A stretch of DNA of 57,578 bases from Algoriphagus marinus (GTDB taxonomy: Bacteria > Bacteroidota > Bacteroidia > Cytophagales > Cyclobacteriaceae). Location of the stretch: positions 1 through 57,578 of the forward strand of contig NZ_MSPQ01000019.1 in NCBI RefSeq assembly GCF_001936475.1, given 5' to 3'. Made by a program: the position numbers and the translations under genes. The notes under the pieces were generated by a model. That model was not told the origin of the DNA. It did not search any database and saw nothing but the letters and a program-made list of their open reading frames with translations. Shown one piece after another: positions 35,926 to 43,299 of this stretch; the first letter of the stretch is position 1; every line of letters starts with the position of its first letter.

Positions 35926-36181
35926 ATTTGTTTCTCCGAGCGAAGCGGTGGAGTATTTCAAATCTAATTCTCCAAACGAAGTGATAGAGTATGATTTAAT
36001 TGGAGCTCCAAATCATACAGTTGAGAATGACCACGAAGTGGTCAAAGCATTAATAGCCCCGGGTGAGGTACGAAACCCGGGGTTGAAAGAAATAAGATTA
36101 TTGGTCTCCCGCGCAGGATTTACCTTTGGAAAAGAAAGTCCCGTGCGGGAGGATGGAAACGGATTTTTTATCACGAAGAAT
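35926..36181 (+). repeat. CTCCGAGCGAAGCG units and a third copy of the composite repeat
   Basis: Two TTCTCCGAGCGAAGCGGTGGAG-type units (35931 and 35969 regions) precede a copy of the 25745-25920 repeat with GACCACGAAGTGGTC and CCCCGGGT/ACCCGGGG stems. No gene. Confidence 0.75.
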
Positions 36182-36493
36182 ATTTAGAAAATAAAGGCTT
36201 CGATGAGCTATTTTTTTTCGCAAAACAAAAGCCATAGGATATGGCAAAGAGAATTTAACGCAGTGTTTCCCCAAAATATCCCAAAGATTGTTTTTTAGCT
36301 TTTTCAACTAAAAATCTCCTTGCCAACTACATTAAATTCATGTTAGTACCTTCCAATTTATTTCTCCGAGCGAAGCGATGGAGTATTTCTATTTTATTTC
36401 TATCATAATTCCAATTTATTTCTCCAATCGAAGCGCAGGAATATTTCTATTATATTTCAATTTTATTTCTACCTAAACCGAAAATCCCTTTAA
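36182..36493. repeat. Spacer with two more GAGCGAAGCG units before the GNAT gene
   Basis: The units lie near 36360-36395 and 36418-36450, each bounded by ATTTC runs. No coding region or clear promoter could be supported in the rest. Confidence 0.55.
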
Positions 36494-37432
36494 ATGCTAA
36501 TTCGAGTTGCCACTGAATCCGATATTCCTCAGATCATCGAACTTCTAAAAATTTCCTTAGGAGAATCCATGATCCCCAAGTCGGAGGCACTTTGGAGGTG
36601 GAAGCATCAAAGCAACCCCTTTGGGCCTTCTCCGGTCATAGTAGCGGAATCGGATGGGAAGTTGATTGGAATTCGAGCTTTTTTACGATGGGAGTTTTCC
36701 TTAGATGGCAAAATCAAAAAAGCCTGCCGGGCGGTAGATACGGCCGTGCATCCGGATTACCAAGGTCAGGGAATTTTCAAAAAATTGACGCTAAGTCTGA
36801 TTGAGGAAATGGAAAAGGAAGGATTAGATTTTATCTACAACACACCCAATGCCGATAGCCTTCCGGGTTATCTGAAAATGGGTTGGGAAAAGTGGGGTAA
36901 ACTGCCTTTGAAACTCAATTTCCACTTCAATCAGGGAAAAAATAATCATCCTCTAAATCCAGAACCCTGGAGCAAAATCGAAAATATTATCAATAAAGTA
37001 GAGCAGGAAAGTCAAGCAGTTTCAGGATTGAATACTCATCTTTTGCCGGGATATCTGTCTTGGAGGTATCGAGATTGCCCGCTCTTTCCCTATCATTTTA
37101 TTTCTGACGGGGAGTCTTATGTTTTATTCTACCGAATCAAAGAAGGTAAAATGGGCAGGGAATTGCGAATCGCAGATTTCTTTACGAACAGAGAGCTTTC
37201 GAAGAAGGAAAAAAATGAAGTCAAGAAAAAGCTGAAAGAGGCTGAAAAATTGGCTGCTGCCCGATTTACTTCCTATTCAGGTTTGAAATATGCAAATGAA
37301 AAAATATTGGATTTGGGGATTTTACCAATTATTCCAATGGGGCCTATTGTAACCCTTAGGCAGATTAACCCCTTGTTTAGTCCCTTGGACCAAAATTGGA
37401 ACTGGAGCTTAGGGGATTTGGAGGTGTTTTGA
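36494..37432 (+). CDS. GNAT-family N-acetyltransferase
   Basis: A 312-residue protein with an N-terminal GNAT domain (about 1-140). The acetyl-CoA loop is the QGQGIFKKL segment near residues 91-99, after the AVDTAVHPDY strand. The later NTPNADSLPGYLKMGWEKWG is typical of GNAT enzymes found in exopolysaccharide loci. The C-terminal 170 residues are less conserved and may form a second, degenerate acyltransferase-like domain. It may acetylate an amino sugar or a lipid-linked precursor; the substrate is unknown. It opens the plus-strand gene run. Confidence 0.82.
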   Translation: MLIRVATESDIPQIIELLKISLGESMIPKSEALWRWKHQSNPFGPSPVIVAESDGKLIGIRAFLRWEFSLDGKIKKACRAVDTAVHPDYQGQGIFKKLTLSLIEEMEKEGLDFIYNTPNADSLPGYLKMGWEKWGKLPLKLNFHFNQGKNNHPLNPEPWSKIENIINKVEQESQAVSGLNTHLLPGYLSWRYRDCPLFPYHFISDGESYVLFYRIKEGKMGRELRIADFFTNRELSKKEKNEVKKKLKEAEKLAAARFTSYSGLKYANEKILDLGILPIIPMGPIVTLRQINPLFSPLDQNWNWSLGDLEVF

Positions 37433-37436
37433 TTTG

Positions 37437-37625
37437 TCAATCGTCATTGCGAGGGTTTATTCGTCATTGCGAGGGGTCTTATCAAACATTCTTTAAAAAG
37501 AGAATTAGCAAACCCGAAGCAATCCTTTAATTGAAGTAAAGAGCAGACAGATTGCTTCAGTCGTTCCTCCCTCGCAATGACGGAATGATTGCTTCAGCCG
37601 TTTCTCCCTCGTAATGATGAAAGGA
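37437..37625. repeat. CGTCATTGCGAGG palindromic repeats
   Basis: Two to three copies of a unit starting CGTCATTGCGAGG and ending in its inverse (CCTCGCAATGACG), with an inner AAGCAATC/GATTGCTT pair. It is the same family as the field at 42-43.3 kb. Confidence 0.8.
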
Positions 37626-37718
37626 TTGCGACAGTTTTAGAGATTTACCCAGTGAGTAAAATCTATTAATTGGGATTCCCAATGCACTTGAATATCTTTA
37701 AAGAAAAATTAGATTCCC

Positions 37719-38939
37719 TTGCTCGGAGCAGTCATTCTTATATTAGTTCTTTTTGGTCTCAGCCAACCTATCCTCTCCAATCTCCAAAAAGAGCATAAAT
37801 GGATCAAGGCTGGATTACTTAACCAGATGTATTGGTATCACATGCTTTTTGGTTTTGTATACTGGACTTATACCCAGTTTAACAGATCCGATTCTATCAT
37901 GTATTATAATAGCTATAGACACTATAGAAACTGGATGGATGCCTTTGAGCCGGGCACGCTTTTTATCGAATGGGTGAATTATCCCTTTGCCAAATGGCTG
38001 GGATTCAACTACGATATGATGATGTTTTTTAGCACCTGGGTAGGATTCTGGGGCTTCGTCTATTTCTATTGCTTTTTTAAAGAGAACCTTCGCTTCAACC
38101 CGAAATTTGAAGGTTGGGATGCAATTACCATTTTTATGTTTTTACCAAATATGCACTTCTGGACGGCATCCTTGGGAAAGGGAGCCTATATTTTTGCAGG
38201 GCTAGGCATTCTCACTTATGGACTCTCCTGGCCTGGAAAACGAATTTTTCAAATTATTCTGGGAGGATTTATCTGCTATATGATTCGACCTCATATCCTC
38301 TTTGCAGTTTTGATAGGCATGGGTGTAGGATTTGTCTTGGGAAAGGAAAAAGTCCCTGCTTATCAAAAGTACCTGGTAGCCATTGGCGCTATTGTAATCA
38401 GCGTTTTTGTTTATGAAGACCTCTTAACGTTCTTGGGCTATGACCCAAATAATGTGGTGGAAAGCTTTGAAGAAGAAACAGCCCTTAACTCCCAACGGCT
38501 CCAAAGTGCTGGTTCAGGTGTCGATATGGGTTCCTACAGCCTCCCTATGAAACTTTTCACCTTTTGGTTTAGACCCTTATTCATTGACTCTCCAAATATC
38601 CTTGGAATTGCTATTTCATTTGAAAATGCACTATACATCTACATGTTTAGCAAAATTCTAAAGAAAAGCTTTATCGATTACATAAAGGTTGCTCCCGCAA
38701 TGGTGAAAATGTCGGGCGTAGTTTTTATCTCTATTTCCATTTCCATGACTTTCGTGATGTCAAACTTGGGAATCATTATCCGCCAAAAATCTCAAATCAT
38801 GTATTTTATGCTTTTTGTGATTATTGCATTTATGGATTGGGAAAAACAAAACCGGATCAAAAAGCGAGGAGAAATATTCAATCGAATTGTGGAAGAAGAA
38901 AGAAGCCGTATCGCGGAAGCGGAATTTGTGGGGAAGTGA
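37719..38939 (+). CDS. Multi-pass membrane protein, possible EpsG/Wzy-like polymerase
   Basis: About 406 residues with eight to ten predicted membrane helices and an aromatic-rich N-terminal half (SDSIMYYNSYRHYRNWMD, then HFWTASLGKGAYIF). The layout, with a short central loop and charged C-terminal tail, resembles EpsG-type exopolysaccharide polymerases, but I cannot assign the family with certainty. The only in-frame start near the N-terminus is TTG 37719 (or ATT just before). An ATG-initiated frame at 37682 (MHLNIFKEKLDSL) runs into it one base out of phase, and removing one base would give a smooth fusion. So a frameshift or sequencing error at about 37720 is possible. Confidence 0.65.
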   Translation: MLGAVILILVLFGLSQPILSNLQKEHKWIKAGLLNQMYWYHMLFGFVYWTYTQFNRSDSIMYYNSYRHYRNWMDAFEPGTLFIEWVNYPFAKWLGFNYDMMMFFSTWVGFWGFVYFYCFFKENLRFNPKFEGWDAITIFMFLPNMHFWTASLGKGAYIFAGLGILTYGLSWPGKRIFQIILGGFICYMIRPHILFAVLIGMGVGFVLGKEKVPAYQKYLVAIGAIVISVFVYEDLLTFLGYDPNNVVESFEEETALNSQRLQSAGSGVDMGSYSLPMKLFTFWFRPLFIDSPNILGIAISFENALYIYMFSKILKKSFIDYIKVAPAMVKMSGVVFISISISMTFVMSNLGIIIRQKSQIMYFMLFVIIAFMDWEKQNRIKKRGEIFNRIVEEERSRIAEAEFVGK

Positions 38940-38944
38940 TTAAA

Positions 38945-39015
38945 AGGGAATGGGAGGTTGGAGATTAAGAGAATAGGAGAATGGGAGATTAGAGATTAGA
39001 GATTAAGAGATTATT
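38945..39015 (+). repeat. Left GA-rich arm of four-helix-bundle element 3
   Basis: GGGAGATTAGAGATTAGAGA-type words with a 7-8 bp period precede the four-helix-bundle gene at 39079. They are the inverse of the TC-rich arm downstream. Confidence 0.78.
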
Positions 39016-39034
39016 CAAAAGTATGATTCGTTAA

Positions 39035-39063
39035 TTGCAATTTGTTTATATAAATTAGTTTAA
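39035..39063 (+). promoter_or_regulatory. Candidate promoter of four-helix-bundle gene 3
   Basis: TTG at 39035-39037, 18 bases, then TAGTTTAA at 39056-39063, close to TAnnTTTG with one mismatch. The ATG is 16 bases further on. It lies between the left repeat arm and the gene, so the gene could be expressed from its own element. Confidence 0.35.
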
Positions 39064-39078
39064 GATTTATTATACGAA

Positions 39079-39468
39079 ATGGAAAGAGCAGAAACTTTTG
39101 AAGAATTAAAATGCTGGCAACTTGCTTATCAATTGAAATCTGGACTTAAAAATGAAGTTATCTCAAAAATTCCTGTTTCAGAAAAATATGAACTCCGCTC
39201 CCAAATAATTCGTGCTTCCAGATCAGCAACTGCTAATATTGCTGAAGGTTGGGGAAGGTTTCATTATTTAGACAGCAACAAATTCTACTACAATTCAAGA
39301 GGTTCGATTGCCGAGTTATTGGATCATCTGATTGAGGCAAAAGATGAGGGATATATTTCAATAGAATTATATTTGACACATAGAACCAAGATTTCAGAAA
39401 CTCTGAAAGTCTTAAATGGATTTATTTTCTACCTAAAACGAGAACATCTAAATTCGTTAAAAAAGTAA
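39079..39468 (+). CDS. Four-helix-bundle (S23/IVS-type) protein, element 3
   Basis: A 129-residue family member. The first helix begins with FEELKCWQLAYQL, the central signature is SRSATANIAEGWGRF, and the RGSIAELLDHLIEA helix follows. It is divergent from the two paralogues at 20853 and 22423. It is bounded by a GA-rich arm upstream and a TC-rich inverted arm downstream, which contains the CCCCGATAGCTATC palindrome. The same arms and palindrome, without the gene, are inserted in the GT4 gene 1.8 kb downstream. The strand agrees with neighbouring genes. Function unknown. Confidence 0.9.
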   Translation: MERAETFEELKCWQLAYQLKSGLKNEVISKIPVSEKYELRSQIIRASRSATANIAEGWGRFHYLDSNKFYYNSRGSIAELLDHLIEAKDEGYISIELYLTHRTKISETLKVLNGFIFYLKREHLNSLKK

Positions 39469-39509
39469 TATCGAAAAGAAGTTTCTTACCAAAACCCAAT
39501 TTGGATTCT

Positions 39510-39628
39510 TAATCTCCCCCCGATAGCTATCAGGGCTCCCAATCTCCAATCTCTCAATCTCTCACTCTCCAATCTCTCACTCTCCAGTCTCTCAATCTCT
39601 CACTCTCCAGTCTCTTAATCTCTCAACA
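39510..39628 (+). repeat. Right TC-rich arm of four-helix-bundle element 3
   Basis: AATCTCTC/ACTCTCC words with a 7-8 bp period, starting with a CCCCGATAGCTATCAGGG palindrome. They run to the ATG of the deacetylase gene, so they make up its entire leader. Confidence 0.8.
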
Positions 39629-40602
39629 TGTCCCAAGCTATTTTCACAATAAGCCTCGATTTCGAACTCCTCTGGGGTATTTTTGACAAAGTAGGTACGA
39701 AGTATAGAGTAGATTACTTTTCGAAAACCAGAGCACTAATTCCAGAAATGCTTGATCTTTTCGCGGAAAATCAGATCGCCGTTACCTGGGCTACTGTTGG
39801 GATGCTATTTGCAGAAAATGAGGAAGAATGGAGGTCATACTCCCCAGCAAACCTTCCAAGCTATAGGGACAAAAGTCTTTCTGCTTACGAATGGACTAAA
39901 GCTAATGGGATACGCCCTGAAGTTCATTTTGCACCAGAATTGATTAAAAAAGTTCTTGATACTCCCCTCCAGGAATTAGGTTCACATACATTTGCTCATT
40001 ATTACACCCTAATGAGAGGGCAAAGTCCTGAACAGTTTCGGGAAGATTTACGTGCTACCCAGAAAATAGCCCAAGATAAATTTGGTGTAAAAATGAATTC
40101 TCTGGTTTTTCCAAGAAATCATATCAACGAACTTTACCTGCCGATTTGTCTGGAGGAAGGTTATACACAGGTACGCAGCAATCCCAAAAACTGGTTTTGG
40201 CAAGAAACCCAGCACGAAGACTTAAGCAAGAAATGGTTTCGGTCTGCGGATTGCTTTTTCCCTATTGGTAAAAGGACCTCTTTCCAAAAAGAGGAGTTAG
40301 TCAAATTCCGAAATGAACCGCTACTAATTCCAGCCTCTCGAATCCTTAGACCTTATTCTAAAGCCAATGCATTGTTTAATTCAGTAAGACTTACCCGTGT
40401 GAAAAATGAAATGAGTATTGCTGCCAAAAAGAGCGAGGTCTATCATTTATGGTGGCATCCGCATAACTTCGGTACAGATCCTGAGGGAGCATTATCAGAA
40501 CTTAAAGCCATTTTAATTCATTTTCGCCGGCTGAATGAAAAATGGGGAATGAAAAGTTTGAATATGGGCCAGATAGGTGAAATGATGAGATTAGCTGATT
40601 AA
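39628..40602 (+). CDS. Polysaccharide deacetylase (NodB/CE4-like)
   Basis: A 324-residue protein with NodB homology. The metal-binding acidic motif is in ISLDFELLWG (D11), and the second motif is ELGSHTFAHYY (H138/H142 region, HxxxH). VFPRNHINELYLPICLEEGY follows. The N-terminus has no signal peptide, so it is predicted to act in the cytoplasm or on lipid-linked intermediates. It may remove an N-acetyl group from a polysaccharide sugar. The ATG lies directly at the end of the TC-rich repeat, which may affect translation. Substrate unknown. Confidence 0.86.
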   Translation: MSQAIFTISLDFELLWGIFDKVGTKYRVDYFSKTRALIPEMLDLFAENQIAVTWATVGMLFAENEEEWRSYSPANLPSYRDKSLSAYEWTKANGIRPEVHFAPELIKKVLDTPLQELGSHTFAHYYTLMRGQSPEQFREDLRATQKIAQDKFGVKMNSLVFPRNHINELYLPICLEEGYTQVRSNPKNWFWQETQHEDLSKKWFRSADCFFPIGKRTSFQKEELVKFRNEPLLIPASRILRPYSKANALFNSVRLTRVKNEMSIAAKKSEVYHLWWHPHNFGTDPEGALSELKAILIHFRRLNEKWGMKSLNMGQIGEMMRLAD

Positions 40603-40679
40603 CTTCGTTTCTTTTTAATCCGATTTTAAGCTAGATATGTGCAAGAATTGCTTATTAAAAAGCAAGAAAAACCCAATTC

Positions 40680-41969
40680 ATGACTGACCCCATTGCTAAA
40701 AATAAAATAAAAGTACTTCATCTGATCAAAAGTCTTGGGCGTGGTGGTGCGGAGAAACTAATTCCTGAGACGGCATTGGTACACGATCAAAATCGATTTG
40801 AATTCCATTGTCTTTATTTTTACCATCAAGAAAATAATATCGTGGATGAACTCGAACGGGCTGGAATTCAGGTTCATCTTTTTCCCTCAGGAAACCTGGG
40901 CTTATTTTTTCAAGTCCGAAAGGTTAGGGAATTTGTTCAGGCTCATAAGTTTGACTTAATCCATGCACATCTACCATGGGCAGGAATTCTTGCAAGATCC
41001 GTCGGTAATACGCTCAAAACTCCAATCGTCTACACTGAGCACAATACCTGGGATCGATACAATAAAGTGTCCTATTGGGGAAACCGAGTTAGTTTTAAAA
41101 AGCAGGATGTGGCAATTGCTGTATCAAACGAAGTAGCGCTTTCTATGCGGCTCAACTCCATTTGGGATCCGTATGTCAGAGGAGGCAGGATGAAGCTAAA
41201 AGTGATTCAAAATGGAGTGAATACTGAGGTTTTTAGAAGAATTGAGAATGAAAGAACAGAGATTGAGAGAATAGAGAATAAGGGAATAGAGAGTGAGAGA
41301 ATGGAGAATGGTCCAGAAAAGAACCCAATCTCCCCCGATAACTATCGGGGCTCCCAGTCTCCCAATCTCTTAAAGTCTCAATCTCAAGTCTCAAGATCAC
41401 TCAAATCCCAATTAGGAATCCCAGAAGAAGCCAAAGTAATCGGTAAAGTGGCTGTCTTTCGCTCCCAAAAAAGACTCTGGCTATGGGTGGAAATTGCTTT
41501 GGAAATTCTAAAGACCTGTCCAGAAGCGCATTTTATTTTGGTAGGTGACGGAGAGTGGCGAGAGCGAATCATTAAACAGATTGAGGATTCAGGAAAATCT
41601 TCAAATTTCCACTGGGTGGGAGTTCAAAAAAATGTGATCCCCTACCTGTCAATTATGGATATCTATCTCAGTAGCTCTGAATTTGAAGGCTTACCAATAG
41701 CCATGTTAGAAGCAATGTCATGCGAAATAGCAGTGGTTGCTACTCGTGCTGGAGGAATTGGAGAGGTGATTACCCACGGAAATGAAGGATTTCTCACAGC
41801 AATTGAAGATTGGAGTGAGCTCGCAAATTATTGCATACAATTGACCCAAAATCCAGAAGAATTAAATGCGATGAAGCGAGCAGCCCGAGATCGGGTGATT
41901 AAGGAGTTTAGCATGAAAAAAATGGTAGCTGAATTGGAAAAAGTTTATCAGGATCTAGTTCCTAGGTAA
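40680..41969 (+). CDS. GT4-family glycosyltransferase with a large in-frame repeat insertion
   Basis: A 429-residue GT-B enzyme. The N-terminal half has KVLHLIKSLGRGGAEKL, then HAHLPWAGILA and VYTEHNTWD. The C-terminal half has AVFRSQKRLWLWVEI, LVGDGEWRE and the EFEGLPIAMLEAMSCEIAVV donor-site motif. Between the NGVNTEVFR and LKSQLGIPEEAKVIG blocks, where relatives have a short linker, about 53 residues (188-240) are a translated repeat rich in Glu, Arg, Ser and Gln. The insert lies at the inter-domain linker of the GT-B fold, so activity may survive. It uses an unknown donor in the plus-strand part of the locus. Confidence 0.88.
   Translation: MTDPIAKNKIKVLHLIKSLGRGGAEKLIPETALVHDQNRFEFHCLYFYHQENNIVDELERAGIQVHLFPSGNLGLFFQVRKVREFVQAHKFDLIHAHLPWAGILARSVGNTLKTPIVYTEHNTWDRYNKVSYWGNRVSFKKQDVAIAVSNEVALSMRLNSIWDPYVRGGRMKLKVIQNGVNTEVFRRIENERTEIERIENKGIESERMENGPEKNPISPDNYRGSQSPNLLKSQSQVSRSLKSQLGIPEEAKVIGKVAVFRSQKRLWLWVEIALEILKTCPEAHFILVGDGEWRERIIKQIEDSGKSSNFHWVGVQKNVIPYLSIMDIYLSSSEFEGLPIAMLEAMSCEIAVVATRAGGIGEVITHGNEGFLTAIEDWSELANYCIQLTQNPEELNAMKRAARDRVIKEFSMKKMVAELEKVYQDLVPR
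41241..41399 (+). repeat. Gene-less element-3 repeat inserted in the GT4 gene
   Basis: GA-rich words (AGAGAATGGAGAATGG and similar) lead to CCCCGATAACTATCGGGG, a perfect palindrome, then TC-rich AATCTC words. The arms are inverted, as at the four-helix-bundle gene 39079, but the gene between them is absent. About 159 bases, 53 codons, no stop in frame. Confidence 0.88.
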
Positions 41970-42029
41970 GAAAACATAGTCGTTTACAAAATTGGAATAG
42001 CCTTATTTAATGCAAGGTAGTTTAGCGAA

Positions 42030-42495
42030 AAGAACGATGAAGCGAACTTTCTCGTCATTGCGAGCGCAGCGAAGCAATCTGTCTCTTTGACTACCTACTT
42101 CAGTTAAAAGATTGCTTCAGATTTGAATGACTCTTCTTACAATTAGATTAGCGTGTAAATCTTCGCAATGACGATACGATTGCTTCGCCTTACCGTCATT
42201 GCGAGGAAATCCTTGAATTCCTGATTTATTTGGTAGGCTTCATTTCCGAAGCAATCTGTCTCTTTGACTACCTAGTTCAATTAAAAGATTGCTTCAGATT
42301 TGAATGACTCTTCTTACAATTAGATTAGCGTGTAAATCTTCGCAATGACGATAGGATTGCTTCGCTTTACCCGTCATTGCGAGCGCAGCGAAGCAATCTG
42401 TCTCTTTGACTACATACTCCAATCAGAAAGATTGATGCGACTTTGCTAATACTCTTCCCATTAAATGTTTTTTTAAAAACCCTCGAAATGACGGT
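42030..42495. repeat. CGTCATTGCGAGG palindromic repeats, left of the GIY-YIG gene
   Basis: Three copies (starts near 42053, 42190 and 42371) of a unit of about 125-170 bases. Ends are CGTCATTGCGAG and its inverse; inner AAGCAATCTGTCTCTTTGAC and GATTGCTTC blocks are conserved. The last copy runs through the stop codon of the GIY-YIG gene. Confidence 0.85.
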
Positions 42496-42784
42496 CCAAT
42501 TCATCGAATAAATCGATCCATTCAGGATTTATGGAATTGATTAAAATTTCCTTTTTTAACCTGCTTCCCCCTTTCAATTGTTTCTCCCTATTTATTGCTT
42601 CTTCGATAGACTGGAAATTTTCAAAATAAACCAATTTATCCAGGTTATACTTTGCTGTAAATGAAGTTGGGTTTGTTTTGACCTTGTGTTCAGAGACTCT
42701 TCTGATTAGATCTGAGGTCACACCGATATATAAAACAGTATTGTTTTTATTTGTCATTATATATGTGGAACCTCCTTTTTTCAT
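42473..42784 (-). CDS. GIY-YIG nuclease-domain protein
   Basis: About 103 residues from ATG 42784. The frame extends upstream to 42832, but those codons are translated repeat. The GIY-YIG core is TYIMTNKNNTVLYIGVTSDL, with the catalytic arginine in IRRVSEHK and the metal-site glutamate in SIEEAINREKQLKG. It belongs to the small YhbQ/UPF0213-like class, with a single domain and no DNA-binding extension. Its last residues (RHFEGF) are encoded by the inverted CGTCATT-type repeat end, and a repeat copy begins at its start, so both edges are in the repeat. It could be a helper nuclease of the repeat family or a passenger. Stand-alone members have no settled function. Confidence 0.88.
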   Translation of the reverse strand: MKKGGSTYIMTNKNNTVLYIGVTSDLIRRVSEHKVKTNPTSFTAKYNLDKLVYFENFQSIEEAINREKQLKGGSRLKKEILINSINPEWIDLFDELDRHFEGF

Positions 42785-43292
42785 CTTATCGTCATTGCGA
42801 GGAAATAAACGGCTTTTTGATTTATTAGGCAAGTTTCATTTCCGAAGCAATCTGTTAGCTACCTACTCCCCTCAAAAAGATTGCTTCGACTTTGAATTAT
42901 TCAGGAAAAAGAAACTCTACGGTAAAGTCTCGCAATGACGATATGATTGCTTCAGATGATTCGTCATTGCGAGGAAATAACCGGATTATTGATCTATTAA
43001 GCAAGTCTCATTTCCGAAGCAATCTGTTAGCTACCTACTCCCCTCAAAAAGATTGCTTCGACTTTGAATTATTCAAGAAAAAGAAACCATGCAATAAAGT
43101 CTCGCAATGACGATACGATTGCTTCGACTTACCGTCATTGCGAGGAAATAAACGGATTATTGATTTATTAGGCAAGTTTCATTTCCGAAGCAATCTGTCT
43201 CTTTGACTACCTAGTTCAATTAAAAGATTGCTTCGGGTTTGCGAATACTGTTCTCAAAGAATGTTTGATTAAAACCCTCGCAATGACGATAC
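42785..43292. repeat. CGTCATTGCGAGG palindromic repeats, right of the GIY-YIG gene
   Basis: Three near-identical copies begin at about 42791, 42961 and 43132. Each ends with CTCGCAATGACGAT and is spaced about 170 bases from the next. The last copy ends close to the stop of the GT4 gene at 43300. No gene. Confidence 0.87.
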
Positions 43293-43299
43293 GATTGCT

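Noticed and set aside
40680..41969. Pseudogene call for the GT4 with the repeat insert
   Set aside because: The frame is uninterrupted, and all donor and acceptor motifs are present on both sides of the insert, which lies at the inter-domain linker.
42678..43110. Plus-strand frames of 72-86 codons beside the GIY-YIG gene
   Set aside because: They are translations of the CGTCATTGCGAGG repeat, with nearly identical peptides from each copy.
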